The position numbers were made by a program, and so were the translations under genes. From positions 6,067 to 13,478 of the forward strand of contig PACG01000074.1 of assembly GCA_002699335.1 (NCBI GenBank): DNA of 7,412 bases, written 5' to 3'. The DNA comes from Candidatus Poribacteria bacterium. Its GTDB lineage: Bacteria; Poribacteria; WGA-4E; UBA9662. Shown one piece after another: positions 5,752 through 7,412 of the stretch; within the stretch, counting starts at the first letter, position 1, and each line of letters starts with the position of its first letter. The notes beneath the pieces are model-generated. The model was not told the origin of the DNA. It saw only the letters and a list, made by a program, of their open reading frames with translations, and ran no database searches.

Positions 5752-6738
5752 GTGAATCGACGCATCTGGAAAGTTCAACTGACTGATAATTTTCCTGTCA
5801 AGACCAGATACAGCCTTCTCAAACAACACATAACCGACCGATCCAACGCACCTACCAGATTATGTTCCTTTGAGCCTAGTTTGCAACATGTTGAGAGGTT
5901 AAAGGGACCTTTCGAGACTGAAAAACGGGTGTTGGAAATCCTATCGGCGATTGCTTGTTCTGTACCGCCTTTGCAGTGGTACTCCGATACAGATCAGTTG
6001 CTGTTGATAGGCTGGTGTGGCGATGAAACACTCGATCAGTTGGCACATACCTGCCGGCCAGACCAACTAAAACCGGTTGTGCGCCGGACTATAGCTGCCT
6101 TTCTAAAACTGGAATCAGTGTTCAAAAGTTGCGAAATGGAGTTGGTATTGGCAGTTCCACCAGTTCGCCAATTTTCGCAATCAGACGTCGATTTCGACCA
6201 GGCTTGCCGACGCAGCCAAAAAATACTGCAATGGCTAGTCGATCCTATTCCATCCTCAATAGTTGATCCTGTTTGGCAATCACTGGTTGAAACCTTAAAA
6301 GGTGGGCCTCAGTCATTTGGAGCACTTGACTATCACGCCAGTAACATCGTTTTAGATACCAACCAGTTCCCTTACTTCATCGACTTTGAATCTGTCGGTT
6401 GGGACTGGCCGGAGCGTCGATTAGTGCAGTATCTCAATGCAATTGGGGCTGGAAGAAAGAAGGGGAGGTTTATCTCATTACTGAACCGCGAAGTTTTGGA
6501 AAAATTGGTTGACGAACAGATTCGGCATCGGTTGGATGGACACCACCTGTTATTCTACTTGATAGTCATTGATCGCATTTTGCGGGCCACCGCCAGACCA
6601 AAATCCAGCTTAGCTCAAATTTTAACCAACCAATGGGGTGATCTGAAAACTCGATACCAACAAGCCGTTCATTGCTTGCGAACTGTGGCACTCAGCGACT
6701 GGCCGGTTACGCAGAAAATCCGAGGTTGGTTGGCCTAA
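5752..6738 (+). CDS. Aminoglycoside-phosphotransferase-like (APH/choline-kinase fold) small-molecule kinase
   Basis: A 328-residue cytosolic protein with the APH kinase fold. LDYHASNIVLD (192-202) is the catalytic loop, with D193 and N198 at the family's D-x4-N spacing. IDFESVGWDWPERRL (210-224) supplies the metal-binding D211. GWCGDETLDQL (87-97) resembles the hinge found in these kinases, and FETEKRVLEIL (54-64) resembles the helix carrying the conserved Glu. K24 in YSLLKQHI is a candidate for the ATP-contact Lys, but a Gly-rich loop is not obvious. GTG at 5752 is the only ATG/GTG/TTG start in this frame after the stop at 5662, and no clear Shine-Dalgarno sequence precedes it. Translation may depend on coupling to the gene 52 bp upstream, or a non-standard start may be used. 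The substrate is unknown: antibiotic, sugar, choline-like or homoserine-like molecules are all possible. The gene converges on the glycosyltransferase gene. Confidence 0.75.
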   Translation: MNRRIWKVQLTDNFPVKTRYSLLKQHITDRSNAPTRLCSFEPSLQHVERLKGPFETEKRVLEILSAIACSVPPLQWYSDTDQLLLIGWCGDETLDQLAHTCRPDQLKPVVRRTIAAFLKLESVFKSCEMELVLAVPPVRQFSQSDVDFDQACRRSQKILQWLVDPIPSSIVDPVWQSLVETLKGGPQSFGALDYHASNIVLDTNQFPYFIDFESVGWDWPERRLVQYLNAIGAGRKKGRFISLLNREVLEKLVDEQIRHRLDGHHLLFYLIVIDRILRATARPKSSLAQILTNQWGDLKTRYQQAVHCLRTVALSDWPVTQKIRGWLA

Positions 6739-6753
6739 ACCTGTTGACTTGGA

Positions 6754-7412
6754 TTACAGGCTGTCCAGAGCCTTACTTGCCCGTGCAAAAACGCCAGGCC
6801 AGTCACCAGCTTGAGTTTGTCGGAAAAGTCGCATCGAGGGGTACCAAGGTGAATCATCTCGATCGAGCAACCACCGCCAATCGGGAATGTAGGGGAGAAG
6901 CGTCCAGACGGGCTTTCCTAATGCCCCGGCCAAATGGGCTACAGAGGTATCGACAGTGACGACCAGATCTAACTGTTGAATGGCTGCTGCTGTTAAAGCG
7001 AAATCGGTCAGTTGAGGACTCAGGTCAACGACCTGATACTGCTCAAAAATTTGGCGTCGCCGATCACTTTCCTCACCCACCTGCAAACTGTAAAAGGTAC
7101 AGTTATCCCTCAACAGCAAAGGCTTGAACTGCTGTAGATCCATTGAACGGTTTTTGTCGTTTCGGTGTGTCCTACTTCCCGCCCATACCAAACCAATCCG
7201 GCATCCAGAACCCGTTATTCCTTCTACTGTTTTATTTGTCGGCGCTTCTAGATAAGACATCGGAGCCGGGATGTCTTCTAAGTCTAGACGGAACAGATAA
7301 GGCAGGCTTATCAGCGAAGTATAACAGTCATAGTCGAGTATATCTAAATCGGCAGATGGCGTGTTTTTCTGAATAACGGTTTCGACGACTGGTAACCTGT
7401 TCAACTGCTGAA
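6754..7412 (-). CDS. C-terminal glycosyltransferase domain of a probable TPR-glycosyltransferase protein (5'-partial)
   Basis: The frame is open through the right edge (Gln-Gln codons precede the TTG at 7404), so that TTG is an internal Leu and the N-terminus lies outside. About 218 residues are visible. Near the edge, LISLPYLFRLDLEDIPAP matches the segment between two Rossmann halves. RIGLVWAGSRTHRNDKNRS and FYSLQVGEE open the second half. VTVDTSVAHLAGALGKPVW is the nucleotide-sugar-site motif, and PDWRWLLDRDDSPWYPSM followed by LFRQ is the typical ending. This GT9/heptosyltransferase-like domain usually follows arrays of TPR repeats. Such proteins are thought to add sugars to proteins or surface polymers in the cytosol. 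No TPR is visible here, so that part is inferred. Its stop lies 15 bp from the kinase stop on the opposite strand, with no obvious terminator between them. Confidence 0.88.
   Translation of the reverse strand, partial: QQLNRLPVVETVIQKNTPSADLDILDYDCYTSLISLPYLFRLDLEDIPAPMSYLEAPTNKTVEGITGSGCRIGLVWAGSRTHRNDKNRSMDLQQFKPLLLRDNCTFYSLQVGEESDRRRQIFEQYQVVDLSPQLTDFALTAAAIQQLDLVVTVDTSVAHLAGALGKPVWTLLPYIPDWRWLLDRDDSPWYPSMRLFRQTQAGDWPGVFARASKALDSL

Noticed and set aside
6672..6959. Plus-strand 95-residue ORF across the kinase end and the glycosyltransferase end
   Set aside because: It overlaps two well-supported genes in other frames, and its peptide has no domain-like pattern.
7402..7404. TTG as the start of the minus-strand glycosyltransferase
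   Set aside because: The frame stays open to the window edge, and the visible part begins mid-domain, so this codon is an internal Leu.

Overview
The window most resembles DNA from an uncultured Candidatus Poribacteria-type bacterium (sponge-associated or free-living marine). The main evidence is the partial protein at the left edge. It ends in a dockerin-like pair of GDVNGDG repeats followed by a FlgD-like/T9SS-style C-terminal domain opening with YPNPFNPETWIPF, an ending I associate strongly with Poribacteria surface proteins. The TPR-type glycosyltransferase end at the right edge and the crystallin/DUF1349 protein fit a large, poorly characterised genome of this kind. This placement rests on recalled family features, not on a search.

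Layout: (1) 2-739, + strand, is the C-terminal end of a secreted multidomain protein. (2) 740-1178 has no confident gene. It holds a short membrane-segment ORF that looks like a gene remnant, and a good -10 box just before the next gene. (3) 1179-3643 is a two-gene unit, 35 bp apart: a cytosolic-looking protein with four beta/gamma-crystallin Greek-key motifs fused to a DUF1349-like jelly roll, then a Gfo/Idh/MocA NAD(P)-dependent oxidoreductase. A small terminator-like hairpin follows. (4) 3765-6738 is a second same-strand run: a fumarylacetoacetate hydrolase (FAH) family enzyme, a stand-alone MetE-catalytic-domain methyltransferase with an intact H-C-E-C zinc set and a TTG start, and an aminoglycoside-phosphotransferase-like kinase. 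A triplet of 15-bp imperfect tandem repeats lies in front of the FAH gene. (5) 6754-7412, - strand, is the C-terminal GT domain of a protein that probably carries TPR repeats outside the window. It converges on the kinase with 15 bp between stop codons.

How the genes may work together: a dehydrogenase of sugar-like substrates, an FAH enzyme that cleaves or hydrates acylpyruvate-type compounds and a methyl-transferring MetE homologue would be consistent with breakdown of a methylated sugar acid or similar small molecule. The kinase could phosphorylate a small substrate in the same scheme. This is inference from gene order only; no substrate can be read from the sequence. No tRNA, rRNA, CRISPR array or insertion sequence was recognised.
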